A stretch of DNA of 64,000 nt from Bacteroidales bacterium (GCA_017469745.1 JAFUFS010000008.1:18825-82824), one strand, 5' to 3'; numbered from the stretch's first letter, positions 27,011 to 36,075 are shown. Made by a program: numbers and translations. The notes: generated by a model from the letters alone, not told the origin.

Positions 27011-28573
27011 TTAGAATCTGCGCTGCTGATTCATCGCAGCAGGGTTGACGGGGATTCGTCCCGGGTCATTTGCTGCGCAGACAGCAAGCCATGCAACTAT
27101 GGTTGCATCAATCTTCAGGTCACCAAGAGAAAGACGCTCGTAGGTGTCCATGATGGTGTGGTAGGTACGGTTGTACTCGAGGACGTCCTGGATGAACTGG
27201 TAGGAAGGCAGCCCGACTCTTCCGAACGACACGTGGTCTGTAGAACCTGTGTTCCTCGGAGAGAGGTAGTTGAAGCCGAGAGACTCGATGTACTTCATCC
27301 ATGCCTCGAAGAAGGGGAAGGCTGCGTCGTTCCTCTCCAGATAGATTCCGCGGAAACGTCCTGATCCGTTGTCCATGTTGAGGTAGAGGGCGAACTTGTC
27401 GAATCCGGGGAGCTTCTTCTGGTCCTTGTAGAGGTACTGCTCCATGTAACCTCTCGATCCGTAGAGTCCCTGCTCCTCTCCGCCCCAGAGGGCCAGGCGG
27501 ATGGTTCTCTTCGGAGTGATGCCCAGCTCCTTGAGGATGCGCATGGCCTCGATCATCACGATGCAGCCGGAAGCGTTGTCGGCTGCTCCGGTGCCACCGT
27601 GCCAAGAATCGAGGTGGGCTCCGATGAGGACGATCTCGTCCTTGAGCTTGGGATCCGTGCCGGGGATTTCAGCGTAGATGTTGTGGACTTCCTGGTCGTT
27701 GGTGAACTTGTTGATGAGCTCGAGCTCCATTTCAACCTTGTTCCCGTTCTCGATCAGTCGGACCATGCGTCCGTGGTCTTCAATTGGCATGATCACTTCG
27801 GGAGTGGGTTCAGGATCACCGAATTTGTAGTTGACGCCAGTTCCGCTGGGAACATTGAATGTTCCGCGACCTGTGACAACGCAGAGAGGCTTTTCGGAAG
27901 CCAGCAGGTCATTGGTCAGCTGGCGGAGCTCCATCATGGCATTCCTGTCGAAAGGCTGCCTGGGATAGCCTCCAGCAGGCGGACCGGCAGGGGAGATGGA
28001 GTTCTGTACTCGGTTGTCCTGGGTCAGGGCCTCAAGCTGCTCCTCGTCGTAGCGGGTGGCCAAGGGCTTGAAGCTCATGTTGTAAGTCTGGGTGACGGGC
28101 ATTAGGAGGATCTTTCCTCCAATCTTGCCACGGTATTTTTCGATGTCTTCCTTTGTCTTCACGTCGAAGATCATGCACTCTCCCTTGACGAGGCCGTCAG
28201 TGCTGCCTGACCATGCCTTCGGGTTGACTGAAAAGGCGCAGTAATATGGTTCCGTCATCGCGGCGTAGGTCTTTACCACATCCCAGCCGCCCCTGGGGAA
28301 TTCGGCGGCAAAAGCAGAGCGAGGATTGGAAAGACCGATCTGTTTGAGCTTATCGATAACAAGGTTGTCGGCGCGGCGTTTCTGCTGCGAGGCCGTAAGC
28401 CGCGAACCGAGCAGGTCGGTCATGTACTGTGAGATCTCTTCGATCTTTGAATTGTTGAGGCCCTCGTTCTTGATTTTGGTCGCCAGTTCGGGGGATTCTG
28501 ACACCTGGGCGAAAGCCGTGTGGCTGCCGGCAAATGCAGCCAGCAGTGCGAAAAGCATTAAACCTTTTTTCAT
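27011..28573 (-). CDS. Secreted M28-family zinc metallopeptidase with PA domain
   Basis: 520 residues. Signal peptide ending AFAQ (about 23). The M28 two-zinc site is complete: GAHLDSWHGGTGAADNASG (about 318-336, His and Asp), LALWGGEEQGLYGSRG (Glu pair, about 362), NMDNGSG (Asp) and NTGSTDHVSF (His, about 461). A protease-associated insert lies between about 120 and 290. Members are aminopeptidases or carboxypeptidases of the periplasm or surface. First gene of an operon with proC. Confidence 0.92.
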   Translation of the reverse strand: MKKGLMLFALLAAFAGSHTAFAQVSESPELATKIKNEGLNNSKIEEISQYMTDLLGSRLTASQQKRRADNLVIDKLKQIGLSNPRSAFAAEFPRGGWDVVKTYAAMTEPYYCAFSVNPKAWSGSTDGLVKGECMIFDVKTKEDIEKYRGKIGGKILLMPVTQTYNMSFKPLATRYDEEQLEALTQDNRVQNSISPAGPPAGGYPRQPFDRNAMMELRQLTNDLLASEKPLCVVTGRGTFNVPSGTGVNYKFGDPEPTPEVIMPIEDHGRMVRLIENGNKVEMELELINKFTNDQEVHNIYAEIPGTDPKLKDEIVLIGAHLDSWHGGTGAADNASGCIVMIEAMRILKELGITPKRTIRLALWGGEEQGLYGSRGYMEQYLYKDQKKLPGFDKFALYLNMDNGSGRFRGIYLERNDAAFPFFEAWMKYIESLGFNYLSPRNTGSTDHVSFGRVGLPSYQFIQDVLEYNRTYHTIMDTYERLSLGDLKIDATIVAWLAVCAANDPGRIPVNPAAMNQQRRF

Positions 28574-28600
28574 AAGCTCGTTATTTAATGTGCATCTTCA

Positions 28601-28608
28601 CAAATATA
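28601..28608 (-). promoter_or_regulatory. -7 element of the M28-proC operon
   Basis: TATATTTG on the minus strand, 27 bases before the ATG at 28573. Confidence 0.5.
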
Positions 28609-28642
28609 GGAAACTAATTCCTTATTTGTTGTCCAAAATGCT

Positions 28643-28650
28643 TATATTTG
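28643..28650 (+). promoter_or_regulatory. -7 element of the barrel-lipoprotein operon
   Basis: TATATTTG on the + strand, 29 bases before the ATG at 28680; divergent to the M28 promoter. Confidence 0.5.
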
Positions 28651-28679
28651 CTTGATTAATATGTTTTGATCAGGCTTAT

Positions 28680-29450
28680 ATGAAAAAGTTTATCCTTTTG
28701 TCAGTCCTTTGCTTCCTCGCGGGAAGCGCCATGGCCCAGGAAGAAGATGGTTACTTCAACCACATGGCAGCAGGCCTCAAGGCCGGCACCGCCGGTGTCG
28801 GTGTCGAACTTGCTGCTCCGATAGGTTCTTATTTCCAGCTCCGTGCAGGTTATTCCATGATGCCCCCGTTCTCCTACAGCAGGACTGTCGATGTTCCCGA
28901 GCATCCCGGCAAGCATGGTTCCGAGAAGGGACCGGATATTCCTGTTGATGCAAAGGCTACCATGCATTTCCAGAATGCAGAGCTCATGCTCGACATATTC
29001 CCTTCTGCTGAAAACGGCTTCCACATCACTGCAGGTCTTTTCTACGGTCCCAAGAATGCGGTTAAGGTCACTAACATAAGTCCTATGCCGAACGACTACA
29101 ACACTGTAGGTCTCAGCGTTGAAGAAGGAGGGGAGGATTACACCGTCAAGGCTGTAAACAACAAGATCAACGGCTACATCGGCATTGATGCTCTCCGTCC
29201 CTACCTCGGAATAGGATTCGGCCGCGCAGTCACCACCGACAAGCGGGTCAATTTCACCTTCGACCTCGGCGCGATCTATTGGGGCAAGCCCGGCCTTTTT
29301 GCTCCCGGCGAGCCTCTGATCGGCGACTGGAAGGATGTGAGGATCACTCCGGAGTCATTGAACAACCGCGATGACGGCTTGATAAAGAAGGCTGAGAAGC
29401 TGGTCGTCTATCCGATGTTGAACGTCCATCTGTTCGTAAATCTCTTTTAG
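28680..29450 (+). CDS. Secreted small beta-barrel-like protein, unknown function
   Basis: 256 residues. Signal peptide ending GSAMAQ (about 19-20). The rest alternates polar and aromatic residues (GSYFQLRAGYSMMPPFSY, FHITAGLFYG, PYLGIGFGRAV, VNFTFDLGAIYW) as in 8- to 12-strand outer-membrane barrels, and it ends in Phe (HLFVNLF), the usual barrel-assembly signal. A proline- and glycine-rich charged loop lies near residues 65-85. No family recognised. The lipoprotein gene follows after 12 bases, so they may work together. Confidence 0.72.
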   Translation: MKKFILLSVLCFLAGSAMAQEEDGYFNHMAAGLKAGTAGVGVELAAPIGSYFQLRAGYSMMPPFSYSRTVDVPEHPGKHGSEKGPDIPVDAKATMHFQNAELMLDIFPSAENGFHITAGLFYGPKNAVKVTNISPMPNDYNTVGLSVEEGGEDYTVKAVNNKINGYIGIDALRPYLGIGFGRAVTTDKRVNFTFDLGAIYWGKPGLFAPGEPLIGDWKDVRITPESLNNRDDGLIKKAEKLVVYPMLNVHLFVNLF

Positions 29451-29462
29451 CATCTAAACGAT

Positions 29463-30362
29463 ATGAAAAAGTTTTGGCCGGTACTGGCATTGATGGCTGC
29501 CCTTTCTTTGACGGTCGCTTGTGAAAAGAATAATCCGAACGGTGGTAACGGAGGAGGAAGCGTAACTCCTACTCCGACCCCTACACCGACTCCTACTCCC
29601 ACTCCGACTCCTACTCCCACGCCGCCTGCACCAAAGCCTGAGACAGTCAGGCTGGTAGTCGATGGGGACAACGTCACAGTCAAGTTCGTCGAACTCAGCG
29701 AGTCTGGCTCTTATCTTATCTGTGAAGTCAATTCTGATAAAGATCTAGATTATCTTTTCGGCACTTATACCATCGATTCTGAAGGACAGTTCATTCTGGG
29801 GAACGATGCTGTCCTTACTTATGACCAGCAGGCTTCACCGACATCCTTTACCCTGAAGAAAAAAGACGGTAAGACCATAAGCGGCAAGGCCACGCCAAAG
29901 AAGGGCGCCACCCTTTCTGCCGATGCCAAGAAGCTTTGCAGGACCTGGGTCATCAGCAAGACACGTGTGAGCATCACAGAGAGCATAAAGGCCAATGCCG
30001 ACTTCACCGGTTGCAACCTTGGAGAGATCTCCGATTTCGCCCGCAACCAGGGAATCGAGATCAAGAAGGACCTCAGCGGCATCAGCCTTCTCAGCATAAC
30101 CCTCACTCCGATGGGTTCCGCAATCATCCAGTACAGCAACAACCAGATGGATGTTGCAGACTGCGATCTCTCTGCCGTTGACAAAGGCACTCTCAAGTAC
30201 GCCTGGCATGATGCTTCAGCTGTGGGCTACGAGCTCGCCAACGGCTCGGCGTCAGTCTCCTTCCAGGGCGATAACTGCCTCCTGTCCCTCGCCTCTGACT
30301 TCACCAAGGACTCCAAGAAGTACGGAGTCTCCGTCATCTTCGTCCTTGCAGAAAAGAAGTAA
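29463..30362 (+). CDS. Lipoprotein with Thr-Pro repeat linker, unknown function
   Basis: 299 residues. Lipobox LTVAC (Cys20). An Asn/Gly spacer and ten Thr-Pro dipeptides (residues about 35-54) form a stiff extended linker that would hold the C-terminal domain away from the membrane. The remaining about 235 residues look like a beta-rich domain (VRLVVDGDNVTVKFVEL, YTIDSEGQFILGN, ITLTPMGSAIIQYSN). No family recognised. It sits between the barrel protein and a short lipoprotein, all in one direction. Confidence 0.75.
   Translation: MKKFWPVLALMAALSLTVACEKNNPNGGNGGGSVTPTPTPTPTPTPTPTPTPTPPAPKPETVRLVVDGDNVTVKFVELSESGSYLICEVNSDKDLDYLFGTYTIDSEGQFILGNDAVLTYDQQASPTSFTLKKKDGKTISGKATPKKGATLSADAKKLCRTWVISKTRVSITESIKANADFTGCNLGEISDFARNQGIEIKKDLSGISLLSITLTPMGSAIIQYSNNQMDVADCDLSAVDKGTLKYAWHDASAVGYELANGSASVSFQGDNCLLSLASDFTKDSKKYGVSVIFVLAEKK
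29565..29624 (+). repeat. Ten tandem 6-base units encoding Thr-Pro
   Basis: ACTCCx-type units, degenerate in the third codon positions (cct, ccg, ccc; one aca and one acc). Because the unit is six bases, gain or loss changes linker length without shifting the frame. Confidence 0.85.
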
Positions 30363-30379
30363 AGAAGTTCAGGAATATC

Positions 30380-30556
30380 ATGAAGTCAGCATCTCACAAA
30401 TATGTCAAGGTTGTCCTGACAGCTTTACTGGCTTTATTGGGATTTGCTTCCTGCTCCAAACCGGAAGAGGATCCTGTCAACTCGGAATGGAATACTCCCA
30501 TGACTCTCTATGGCGCTTACTTGACTTCTTATCAAGATAATCTGCCGAATTCTTAA
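30380..30556 (+). pseudogene. 58-residue lipoprotein, probably a truncated remnant
   Basis: ATG at 30380 to TAA at 30554. It has a complete lipoprotein signal (LLALLGFASC, Cys about 25) and then only 33 residues (SKPEEDPVNSEWNTPMTLYGAYLTSYQDNLPNS, here given by its ends SKPEEDP and DNLPNS). The segment TPMTLYGAYLTSYQ resembles the start of the lipoproteins that accompany radical-SAM genes in Bacteroidota (pattern MYGxPxAxYxxKG), with the rest lost. No radical-SAM gene is near. It could alternatively be a genuine tiny lipoprotein. It follows the preceding gene by 17 bases and is closed by a strong terminator. Confidence 0.5.
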
Positions 30557-30563
30557 CATGACA

Positions 30564-30599
30564 ATCGCCTGCCCGGTGGAAATGCCCTGGGCAGGCGAT
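30564..30599 (+). terminator. Hairpin after the lipoprotein operon
   Basis: An 11-bp perfect stem (ATCGCCTGCCC / GGGCAGGCGAT, 30564-30574 and 30589-30599) with 14-base loop. It is followed by AATATAAAA rather than a T-run, so its use as an intrinsic terminator is likely but not certain. Confidence 0.6.
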
Positions 30600-30606
30600 A
30601 ATATAA

Positions 30607-30634
30607 AAGGAGCCTGCTTTTGGGGAGGCTCCTT
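30607..30634. terminator. Second hairpin between convergent genes
   Basis: AAGGAGCCT / AGGCTCCTT, 9-bp perfect stem with a 10-base loop. On the minus strand it lies downstream of ppdK and is followed by TTTTATAT, a reasonable terminator for ppdK. Confidence 0.65.
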
Positions 30635-30637
30635 GAA

Positions 30638-30665
30638 AGATTCTTCGCTGCCGCTCAGAATGACG
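30638..30665 (-). repeat. Dispersed repeat, copy 2
   Basis: Read on the minus strand: GTCATTCTGAG, GC-rich middle, GAAGAATCT. Same family as 11112-11141 and 62584-62665; it lies between ppdK and its terminator hairpin. Confidence 0.7.
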
Positions 30666-30684
30666 TTCTGGCGCTCAGGCAGGA

Positions 30685-33408
30685 TTATTTGCTCTGCTCG
30701 ATGGCGGCCTGGGCGGCGGCGAGGCGGGCGATGGGCACGCGGAACGGCGAGCAGGAGACGTAGTCGACTCCGATCTTGTTGAAGAAACGGATCGAGTCGG
30801 GATCTCCGCCATGCTCTCCGCAGACACCGCACTTGAGGTCAGGCCTCTTGGAACGGCCGCCCTGGATACCGAATTCGACCAGCTTGCCGACGCTCTTGGT
30901 GTCGATGGTCTGGAACGGGTCGGAATCGAGGATCTTGTTGCCGAGATAGTCACCCATGAAGGTGCCGATGTCGTCACGAGAGAATCCGAAGGTCATCTGG
31001 GTGAGGTCGTTGGTACCGAATGAGAAGAATTCGGCTGCACGGGCCATGCGGTCTGCGGTCAGGGCAGCGCGAGGTATCTCAATCATGGTTCCGAACTTGT
31101 AGTCGATGTTCTGGATCTTTATTCCCTCGACCTGGGCCTTGACGCGGTCACAGATGGCTTTCTGGAAGCTGAGTTCACGGGCAGAGATGGTCACGGGAAT
31201 CATGATCTCAGGCCTGGGGTTGTAGCCTTCGATCAGCAGCTCTGCTGCTGCCTCGAAGATGGCCTTGTACTGGGTCTCGGCGATGAGCGGGAAGCTCACA
31301 TGGAGACGGACTCCACGGTGACCCATCATCGGGTTGACCTCATGCAGGGCCTCGCCCCTCTTCTCGATTTCCTCGACAGTGACGCCGAGTTCGCGGGCGA
31401 TTTCCTTCTTCTTTTCCTCTGTCTTCGGAACGAACTCATGGAGAGGCGGATCGAGGAGACGGAACACCACCGGCTTGCCGTCCATGATCTTCATGGTGCT
31501 CTTGACAGCGGCCTTCATGTAAGGCTCGAGGTCTGCAAGGGCTGCCTTGCGCTCTTCTTCAGTGTCGCAGAGGATCATCTTGCGAAGCTTGGAGAGAGGT
31601 TTCTCGGAATGAGCTCCGTAGAACATGTGCTCGATACGGAACAGTCCGATACCTTCAGCTCCGTAGCTGAGGGCCTTTGCCGCATCCTCAGGAGTGTCGG
31701 CGTTGGTCCTGATGCCCAGGCGGCGGAACTTGTCGACGATCGACATGAACTTCTTGAACAGAGGGTTCTCGGAAGCGTCCATGGTCTCGATCTTGGTCCC
31801 GTAGACAAGGCCCTTGGAACCATTGAGGCTGAGCCAGTCGCCCTCCTTGAAGGTCTGGTTGTCGTTGAAGGTGACAGTCTTCTCCTCGAGGTTGATCTTC
31901 ATGGCCTCGCATCCGACGATGCAGCACTTGCCCCATCCACGGGCTACGAGGGCTGCATGGGATGTCATACCTCCACGGGTGGTAAGGATACCGGCGGCTG
32001 CACGCATTCCTTCGATGTCCTCGGGGGAGGTCTCCTCACGGATGAGGATGGCCTTCATTCCGTTGGCTGCCGCTTCCATGGCGGCTTCGGAGGTGAATAC
32101 GATCTGTCCTACGGAACCTCCCGGGGAGGCAGGCAGACCGACTGCGAGGACCTTGGCCTTCTTCTCGGATGCAGGGTCGAGGATAGGATGGAGAATCTCG
32201 TCCAGCTGGGAAGGGGAAACCCTCATGACGGCGGTCTTCTCATCGATCATTTTTTCTTCAACCATGTCCATTGCCATCTGGAGGGCTGCCAGACCGGTAC
32301 GCTTTCCAATCCTGCACTGGAGCATCCAAAGATGTCCTTCCTGGATGGTGAATTCGATGTCCTGCATGTCGCGGAAATGCTTCTCAAGCTTCAGGCGGAT
32401 TCCGTCCAGCTCCTTGTAGACTTCCGGCATGGCGGTCTCGAGAGACTCGAGATCCTTGTTCTTCTCAGTCTTGGTGGCCTCGTTCAGAGGGTTGGGAGTA
32501 CGTATTCCTGCAACCACATCCTCGCCCTGGGCGTTGATGAGCCACTCTCCGTAGAATTTGTTGTCACCGTTGGCAGGGTTGCGGGAGAAGGCGACACCGG
32601 TAGCTGAGGTGTTGCCCATGTTTCCGAACACCATGGACTGGACGTTGACTGCGGTGCCCCAGTCATCAGGAATCTTTTCGATCCTGCGGTAGGCGATGGC
32701 CCTCTTTCCGTTCCATGACTTGAACACTCCGCCGATAGAGCCCCAAAGCTGCTCCCTGGCTGTGTCAGGGAATTCGACTCCGAGGACTTCCTTGACCTTC
32801 ACCTTGAACTTCTCGCAGAGATCCTTGAGTTCGTCTGCGGTGATCTCGGTGTCCGACTTGTAGCCCTTCTTCTCCTTGAGCTCCATCATCATCCTGTCAA
32901 GCTGCTGGCGGATGCCCTGGCCGTCTGCAGGTTCGATGCCTTCGGCCTTCTCCATGACGACATCGGAGTACATCATGATGAGGCGCCTGTAGGCGTCATA
33001 GACGAACCTGGGATTGCCGGTCTTCTGGATCATTCCAGGGAGGGTAGCGGAGCAGAGACCGATGTTGAGGATGGTGTCCATCATGCCGGGCATGGAACTC
33101 CTTGCTCCGGAACGGCAGCTGACGAGGAGGGGATCGGAAGGATCTCCGAACTTCTTGCCCATGATGGTCTCAGTGGCCTTCATGGCTTCAGCGACTTCCT
33201 TCTTGAGATCTTCAGTATAACCTCCGCCGAGTGAATAGTACTCAGCGCAGCACTCTGTCGTGATGGTAAATCCTGCCGGAACCGGCATGCCGAGCTTGCT
33301 CATCTCTGCAAGGTTCGCTCCCTTGCCGCCCAGCAATTCTCTCATCTGTCCGTCGCCCTCGGCAGTCTTGCCACCGAAACGATAGACCCTTTTCTTCTTG
33401 TCAAACAT
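30685..33408 (-). CDS. ppdK: Pyruvate, phosphate dikinase
   Basis: 907 residues, full length. It interconverts pyruvate + ATP + phosphate and PEP + AMP + pyrophosphate, central in PEP/pyruvate balance. Seen: N-terminal ATP-grasp with YRFGGKTAEGDGQMRELLGGKGANLAEM, the swivelling domain with the phosphorylated His in GGMTSHAALVARGWGKCC (about 455), and the C-terminal PEP barrel with the catalytic Cys in CGVCGEHGGDP (about 835). It has its own promoter 45 bases upstream, separate from phoH, and contains no GAATAT hexamer, suggesting high expression. Confidence 0.97.
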   Translation of the reverse strand: MFDKKKRVYRFGGKTAEGDGQMRELLGGKGANLAEMSKLGMPVPAGFTITTECCAEYYSLGGGYTEDLKKEVAEAMKATETIMGKKFGDPSDPLLVSCRSGARSSMPGMMDTILNIGLCSATLPGMIQKTGNPRFVYDAYRRLIMMYSDVVMEKAEGIEPADGQGIRQQLDRMMMELKEKKGYKSDTEITADELKDLCEKFKVKVKEVLGVEFPDTAREQLWGSIGGVFKSWNGKRAIAYRRIEKIPDDWGTAVNVQSMVFGNMGNTSATGVAFSRNPANGDNKFYGEWLINAQGEDVVAGIRTPNPLNEATKTEKNKDLESLETAMPEVYKELDGIRLKLEKHFRDMQDIEFTIQEGHLWMLQCRIGKRTGLAALQMAMDMVEEKMIDEKTAVMRVSPSQLDEILHPILDPASEKKAKVLAVGLPASPGGSVGQIVFTSEAAMEAAANGMKAILIREETSPEDIEGMRAAAGILTTRGGMTSHAALVARGWGKCCIVGCEAMKINLEEKTVTFNDNQTFKEGDWLSLNGSKGLVYGTKIETMDASENPLFKKFMSIVDKFRRLGIRTNADTPEDAAKALSYGAEGIGLFRIEHMFYGAHSEKPLSKLRKMILCDTEEERKAALADLEPYMKAAVKSTMKIMDGKPVVFRLLDPPLHEFVPKTEEKKKEIARELGVTVEEIEKRGEALHEVNPMMGHRGVRLHVSFPLIAETQYKAIFEAAAELLIEGYNPRPEIMIPVTISARELSFQKAICDRVKAQVEGIKIQNIDYKFGTMIEIPRAALTADRMARAAEFFSFGTNDLTQMTFGFSRDDIGTFMGDYLGNKILDSDPFQTIDTKSVGKLVEFGIQGGRSKRPDLKCGVCGEHGGDPDSIRFFNKIGVDYVSCSPFRVPIARLAAAQAAIEQSK

Positions 33409-33453
33409 GGTTGATTATAAATAGATTTGATTATTGTCCGTTATGAAAGTCTG

Positions 33454-33461
33454 CAAATTTA
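33454..33461 (-). promoter_or_regulatory. -7 element of the ppdK promoter
   Basis: TAAATTTG on the minus strand in the 66-base gap between phoH and ppdK, 45 bases before the start codon. Confidence 0.5.
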
Positions 33462-33474
33462 CTAAAAACTTTTG

Positions 33475-34824
33475 TTATAGCAATTTCGAAGCGATGTCGG
33501 ACAGCTCGCTTCTCTCTCCGATCCTGAGGAATATGTGTTCGAAGAGTTTCTGTCCCTCCATCTTTTCCCCGAGGTGCGTAAGTCCGTTGGACCACTGGTC
33601 GAGGTAGGGCTGGTCGATCTGGAATATGTCTCCGGTGAACACCATCTTGGTACCTTCGCCGGCCCTGGTGATGATGGTCTTGACCTCGTTGGGAGTGAGG
33701 TTCTGTGCCTCGTCGCAGATCAGGAAGACCTTGCCAAGACTGCGCCCCCTGATGTAGGCGAGAGGGGAAATCAGAAGCTTCTCTTCCTTGAGCATAGCCT
33801 CAATTTTCAGGGCCTCCTTGCTCGTGGACTTGAACTGTCCCTTGATGACGTTGAGGTTGTCCATAAGGGGCTGGATGAATGGACTCATCTTGGTCTTCTG
33901 GTCGCCGGGGAGGAATCCGATCTCCTGGTTGCCCAGGACCACGGTAGGCCTGGTGAGGATGATCTGGTCGTAGTCCCTTGCCTGCTCCAGGGCGGAAGCC
34001 AGTGCGATGAGAGTTTTTCCGGTTCCAGCTCCTCCTGTCATGGACACAAGCTGGATCTCCGGATTCATGCAGGCATCGATAGCGAACTTCTGTTCGTCGT
34101 TGCGTGGACGGATGCCGTAGACATGCTTGCTCTTCACGAGTACAACCTTGTCAAGGGTGTCGTCAAACCTGGCACAGACCATATCCTTGCCGAACCGGAT
34201 CTTGTAAAGCTGGTTCGGCCTGGGGCGCTTGCTGCTTATTGCTTTCCAAGGAATAGAAGTCTCAGGACCATAGGCGAGTTCCTGGATGTAGTCCGGATCC
34301 ACGTTGTCAAGGATCTGGACTTCCTTGTTGGAGTTCTCTATCTTCTCTTCTTCAACTCTGTCGGTCATGTAGTCCTGGACTTCCATGCCGGCGGCCTTTG
34401 ACTTCATCCTAAGGTTGATGTCCTTGGTGACGAGGGCTACGAACCGGCCGGGATTGTTGTCCCTGACCCAGATCGCTGTCGAAAGGATCCTGTGGTCTGG
34501 TATGTCATCGTAGAACAGGTCCTTCATCTCCTCCGGGAAGGGATGGTTGGGCTCGATCTTGATGTTTCCGAGCCCGTTTGCTATAGGGATTCCGCTCTTG
34601 CCGAAGGATCGGCCTTCGGTGATTCTGTCTATGTCCCGCATGAAGCCCCTGGCGTTGTAAGCCAGCTGGTCATTGCCTTTCTTGAACTTGTCCAGTTCCT
34701 CGATTACCGCGATGGGGATCACGAGATCGTTGTCCTTGAATTTCCTGATAGCCTTGAAATCGTGCAGGATGATGTTGGTGTCCAGTACGAATATCTTCGG
34801 CTTGCTTTTTGGGTATCTTGCCAT
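33475..34824 (-). CDS. phoH: PhoH-family protein with N-terminal PIN domain
   Basis: 449 residues from the ATG at 34824. The PIN nuclease-like domain (IFVLDTNIILHD, residues about 10-21, then further Asp residues to about 150) is joined to a PhoH ATPase with P-loop MTGGAGTGKTLIALA (about 257-271), the VFLICDEAQNLTP Walker B (about 355) and a TGDIFQID motif. PIN-PhoH proteins combine a ribonuclease-type domain with an RNA-helicase-like ATPase. The earlier in-frame start at 34842 is TTG and is less likely. The AIR-synthase-like gene ends 14 bases upstream. Confidence 0.93.
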   Translation of the reverse strand: MARYPKSKPKIFVLDTNIILHDFKAIRKFKDNDLVIPIAVIEELDKFKKGNDQLAYNARGFMRDIDRITEGRSFGKSGIPIANGLGNIKIEPNHPFPEEMKDLFYDDIPDHRILSTAIWVRDNNPGRFVALVTKDINLRMKSKAAGMEVQDYMTDRVEEEKIENSNKEVQILDNVDPDYIQELAYGPETSIPWKAISSKRPRPNQLYKIRFGKDMVCARFDDTLDKVVLVKSKHVYGIRPRNDEQKFAIDACMNPEIQLVSMTGGAGTGKTLIALASALEQARDYDQIILTRPTVVLGNQEIGFLPGDQKTKMSPFIQPLMDNLNVIKGQFKSTSKEALKIEAMLKEEKLLISPLAYIRGRSLGKVFLICDEAQNLTPNEVKTIITRAGEGTKMVFTGDIFQIDQPYLDQWSNGLTHLGEKMEGQKLFEHIFLRIGERSELSDIASKLL

Positions 34825-34838
34825 ATTATTAATTATGT

Positions 34839-36008
34839 TCAATCTTCACCTTCAAGGGCTTGGCTGCCCAGGAGCGACTGCAGGATGTCGGAGATTCCAC
34901 CGCCCCTTCCGGTCTTGACCTTGACGGTCCCGGAACCGGGTACAGGATGTCCCACCGGGTAGTAGGCCACGTCCTGAAGGAGGAATTCGGCATCGGCATA
35001 GTCGTAGTCGATGTCCTTTATTTGTATGAGGGCACCAGGGACCTCGGAAAACAGGATCCTGATGCTGTCGTTCTCGTCGTAGGCATTCATGATGCCGCTT
35101 ATGTCGACGGCCGCTCCGACTCCTTCCTGGCACATAGAATTCAATGCAGGGAGGAGGCCTCCGTCTCCGACCGTCACTCCGGAGAGCACCACCTTGTCTT
35201 CCACGAATTCCCTGAGAACCTCGAAGCAGTCGATGAAATAGTCGCCGTCTCCTGTTTCCGGAGCGGTGTCCCCGTTCTGCCCCATGACGCTGCAAAGGAG
35301 GGAATTGCCAAGACGGAACTCACAGGTGTCGAACGGTATGAAGATCAGCCAGCTGTCGGGATCCGCCACCAGTTTGTCGGGCACCGCCCTTTTCCTGCCG
35401 ATCACAGGATGAGGGCTGCCGAAAGGAGCGTTCCCAGGAAGGTCGATCTCATCTTCGGGATCTATCTCCTCGTCCGGATCTTCTGGCTTGTCTGTGGTTG
35501 CTACCTTGAAAGAAGCCTGGCAGCATTTCTCACTTTCTGCGAATGAATATGTATGAAGACATATTCCCAGGGAATCGATGTAGTCGGCTGCTGCTTCCAC
35601 CGATGAGTAGAAGGCTGCCATGTTTCCGATGATCCTTGGATTCCAACGCCATTTGGCCAGAAGGGTCAAGTCGCTCAGGCGGAAATGCCCCTTCATCCAC
35701 ATCGCATCGAGGAGTGCCCTTGCTATCCGGCTGCGGGTGAACTCTTCAGGAAAAGCAGTCGGGCAGTTCCTGGGCTGGCCGAGCAAGGGGACAAGGCGGG
35801 TCAGATAGTCATGCACTTTCTGGCTCTCGAACTTCACCGAGGCCGGGGACGGATCGGTGCTCTCGTCCACGATGGGCTTGAATTCCTCGTAACCTTCGCC
35901 CTGGATTTCCTGCTCAAGACATCCGTCCAGGATGTCCGCAGGCGTAAAGCGCCTTGGAATCCCGTCGATAATGTATTCCGAATGCAGTGCTGAGGTTTTT
36001 TCTTTCAT
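34839..36008 (-). CDS. AIR-synthase C-terminal-domain-like protein, unknown function
   Basis: 389 residues from ATG at 36008. The C-terminal half resembles the PurM/PurL ATP-binding fold: GVTVGDGGLLPALNSMC (about 281-297), then AAVDISGIMNAYDENDSIRI and LFSEVPGALIQIKD (about 326-340), the usual FSE-type segment. The N-terminal part has SRIARALLDAMWMKGHFRLSD and GNMAAFYSSVEAAADYIDSLGI; an acidic stretch (DPDEEIDPEDEIDLP, about 186-200) interrupts it. No glutaminase domain is present, so it is not a normal PurL. It may be a catalytic relic or a relative with another substrate. Operon with phoH. Confidence 0.6.
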   Translation of the reverse strand: MKEKTSALHSEYIIDGIPRRFTPADILDGCLEQEIQGEGYEEFKPIVDESTDPSPASVKFESQKVHDYLTRLVPLLGQPRNCPTAFPEEFTRSRIARALLDAMWMKGHFRLSDLTLLAKWRWNPRIIGNMAAFYSSVEAAADYIDSLGICLHTYSFAESEKCCQASFKVATTDKPEDPDEEIDPEDEIDLPGNAPFGSPHPVIGRKRAVPDKLVADPDSWLIFIPFDTCEFRLGNSLLCSVMGQNGDTAPETGDGDYFIDCFEVLREFVEDKVVLSGVTVGDGGLLPALNSMCQEGVGAAVDISGIMNAYDENDSIRILFSEVPGALIQIKDIDYDYADAEFLLQDVAYYPVGHPVPGSGTVKVKTGRGGGISDILQSLLGSQALEGED

Positions 36009-36036
36009 TCCGTTAGAATATGTCTGTAAATTTAAG

Positions 36037-36044
36037 TATTTTTG
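36037..36044 (+). promoter_or_regulatory. -7 element of the folC-A2M operon
   Basis: TATTTTTG, 31 bases before the ATG of folC. Confidence 0.5.
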
Positions 36045-36075
36045 AGTTGAGTTCAAAAACTGCAAGGAAGCTCAA

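Noticed and set aside
29565-29624. Phase-variable on/off switch
   Set aside because: The repeat unit is six bases, so the frame is never shifted.
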